In this document: piece by piece, positions 28,041 through 29,736 of the stretch | Position numbering within the stretch: the first letter of the stretch is position 1 | Layout: each line of letters starts with the position of its first letter | Source of the DNA: Pleurobrachia bachei | Lineage: Eukaryota > Ctenophora > Tentaculata > Cydippida > Pleurobrachiidae | NCBI GenBank assembly: GCA_000695325.1 | Contig: AVPN01000316.1 | Location: 1 to 29,736, forward strand | Length of the DNA stretch: 29,736 nt | Direction of reading: 5' to 3' | The notes under the pieces: generated by a model | Seen by the model: the letters and a program-made list of their open reading frames with translations, nothing else | What the model was told of the DNA's origin: nothing | Database searches by the model: none | Position numbers and translations under genes: made by a program

Positions 28041-29736
28041 CTAACAAAACGGATTGGTAGCAGTTGGTGGTATTGGACTGCTTCCATTTGACCCGGTCCC
28101 CGACTCCCGGAGTTGGTTTAGTGATGGTGTTGGAGCTGCAGTGTTGGTATTTAGGAAGGGGTTGGTACTTGTCCCACTGAATACAGACCCCGCAGTTGGG
28201 GCTGGACGAGATGTGGTAGAAGCTGGCCCGAATGGGTTAGTGTTGCCCGTTCTGAAAGGGAGGGGGTGTTAGAAAGACGGTTATTGTAATCAGATGACCC
28301 ACTCAGATATTGCATTGGGCCTAGAGATCAGATCAAGATTGGGGAACAAAACACCCTGCACTTCAGAAATAGAGGTCGGGTTAAAATAATCAAGATGTGG
28401 GTAAGGAACAAAACTCCACCCTGCACACATACCCTGCAGGACTCGGATTAGAGATGAGGTTATCAATGTTAACCAGCTGCTTAGCCCGGGTATCTAGGAT
28501 TGTGTTCATCTTGTAGGGGAGGGTCAGAGGTTTTGATGGAGATGAGGAAAGACCACCACCTGCCATGTGGAGCGGCACCTCACCCCCTCCTACCTCCTTG
28601 AGGTGAAAATGGATCAAAGTCGTGCATTCCTGTTGCTAGCAGGTCCATCTGTCCTCCACCCGTCATGTTACTGAAATTAGTGGAGAGATATTTAGGGCAA
28701 TAACTTGTGTAACAGAAGTGACAAGAGAGGGTCAAGCAAGTAAAAAACTAGATTACATATTTATCTTGTTGAGTTGATATTCAACAATATTTATCAGTTA
28801 CAGTACCTGTTTGAGGGTTGTAGAAGACCACCACTGTTCACATTTCCAGTATTCCCGTTCATCCAAGGATCAGACAACATTAGTTCATGGCCTGGGGGTG
28901 GGGGCGATGAGAGGTGAGGATGACCACCAGCAATCACATTGTCCAGGGAGGTATCCAACAGAGACGGTTGAGTGAAGGGTGCTGGTTGGGTGTATACCGG
29001 TTCTGGTTGTGGTTGCCATGACGATGGTGCTCCACCCCAGGGATCATTAGTGGGTGGATCTTGTACGGGCATGCCCCAGGGGTCCAATGCGTCCTTGTAG
29101 GTCGGGGGTGGTGGAGGTGGAGGGGCCTGTCGGGAGAGGGACAGCAGAGTTGGTTGCTCTATTTGGGCTTCTGTCCTGCTGCGTTCCAGTGTTGCTCTTA
29201 TGTCAGCATCGTCTTGTTGTTTTCTGGAAAGGAAGTTTCTAGTTGATGTGTTCATAATGATGTAAAGTACAGCAAAAGAGAGTTAGTTTACATAGATGTA
29301 CAAGCTTACACAACTAATGCCAAACACACGCCCCCACAGATTGGGGTTAAGCCAAACTTATTATGTATCTTAGGGTCTCGGTATATTGGTGGACCTAACC
29401 ATGTCCCAATCCTAACAAGAATCAGCGTTCAGGGTTCTAACTTCTAGATATGTGTAGGTGTGACTTTACCCCCCACTGTATACTCTGTTATACTCACTCT
29501 TTGTCTGCCTCTTCTTTGGAGATTGCCAGAGCTAACTCTATCTGTAACGCTTCTTCGTCTCTATCAGAGGGCCTCGCTTTCTCCATGGCGTCACTGAGCC
29601 GGGGTTCCGAGGGTCCGGGCTGTTGTGAGGGAGAGGTGTGGAGGTGTTGTTGCTGGGTACTGGAACTAGCCCTACCACTTGTAAACCTATTGAGGGTCTC
29701 GGGATTAGGGATTAGATAGTTGATATTGGGGGGGGG
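28041..29736 (-). CDS. EPN: Epsin, 3' part (UIM, DPW, DPF, NPF motifs); 5' end outside window
   Basis: Phase-matched exons: 29736(partial)-29498, 29223-28807, 28670-28594, 28559-28433, 28251-28041 (TAG). In order: a Gln/Ser linker, a UIM (EEALQIELALAISKEEAD), a second UIM-like helix (DDADIRATLERSRTEA) split off by the first intron, then a Pro-rich region with three DPW motifs, HDFDPF (DPF, AP-2 ear binding), NIDNLI, and a tail with three NPF motifs (EH-domain binding) around SLNQLR. This is the canonical epsin order; the membrane-binding ENTH domain must lie upstream, beyond the window. Epsins act as endocytic clathrin adaptors for ubiquitinated cargo. Introns are 33-274 bp; the 33-bp one (28560-28593) is very short. 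Confidence 0.93.

Noticed and set aside
27705-28091. 128-residue + strand frame
   Set aside because: It runs over a hairpin, AT-rich sequence and antisense to the epsin last exon.
28390-29255. + strand frames opposite the epsin exons
   Set aside because: Shadows of the GC-rich, Pro-rich epsin coding sequence.
1-29736. tRNA, rRNA, retroviral or LTR elements
   Set aside because: I saw no cloverleaf with A/B boxes, no rRNA-like stretch, and no gag, pol or env-like frame or long terminal repeat.

Overview
The window is animal (metazoan) nuclear DNA. It has spliced genes with GT-AG introns, an intronless rhodopsin-like receptor, an epsin, an M13-family (neprilysin-like) ectoprotein, LINE and MITE remnants, and many palindromic repeats. 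Introns are mostly short (about 40-900 bp). An early-branching animal such as a sponge fits, but nothing here fixes the phylum.

Layout: 1-2460 holds no gene I can support, only two small TA-flanked MITEs. 2462-4600 is a tandem duplication of about 1.07 kb carrying one exon of a + strand gene of unknown function. That gene then runs through 5306-5420, 6788-6874 and 7027-7257 (stop). Its last three exons recur at 8317-10192 in a second tandem duplication (about 5030-8064 / 8065-10996). The same duplication carries the last exon of the convergent M13 gene.

The M13 gene fills 10757-26542 on the - strand. I could thread 20 exons with matching splice phases, giving a predicted type II membrane protein of about 850 residues. 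It keeps the family fold and ten of the twelve neprilysin-type cysteines. It has lost the HExxH zinc site (YYxxY here), the zinc-ligand Glu of ENxxD and the late catalytic His, so it is predicted to be a pseudo-peptidase. Exons 4-12 are tandemly duplicated (about 18747-21785 / 21786-24199), and so are exons 16-18 (11083-12002 / 12003-12922). Its 4.7 kb intron (14287-19032) holds a MITE, an antisense intronless GPCR (15715-16791) and a LINE remnant interrupted by an inverted-repeat block.

26543-28040 is intergenic and rich in hairpins. 28041-29736 is the 3' part of an epsin on the - strand, with UIMs, DPW, DPF and three NPF motifs; its ENTH domain lies beyond the window.

The oddest signal: in three places one member of a tandem duplicate differs from its partner by a block of exactly 50 bases that is the plain complement, not the reverse complement, of the partner (50/50 each time). 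Antiparallel DNA cannot produce this by inversion. It points to a data or assembly artefact, or to something unknown. It also puts the reality of the tandem duplications themselves in question, since they may be uncollapsed haplotypes.
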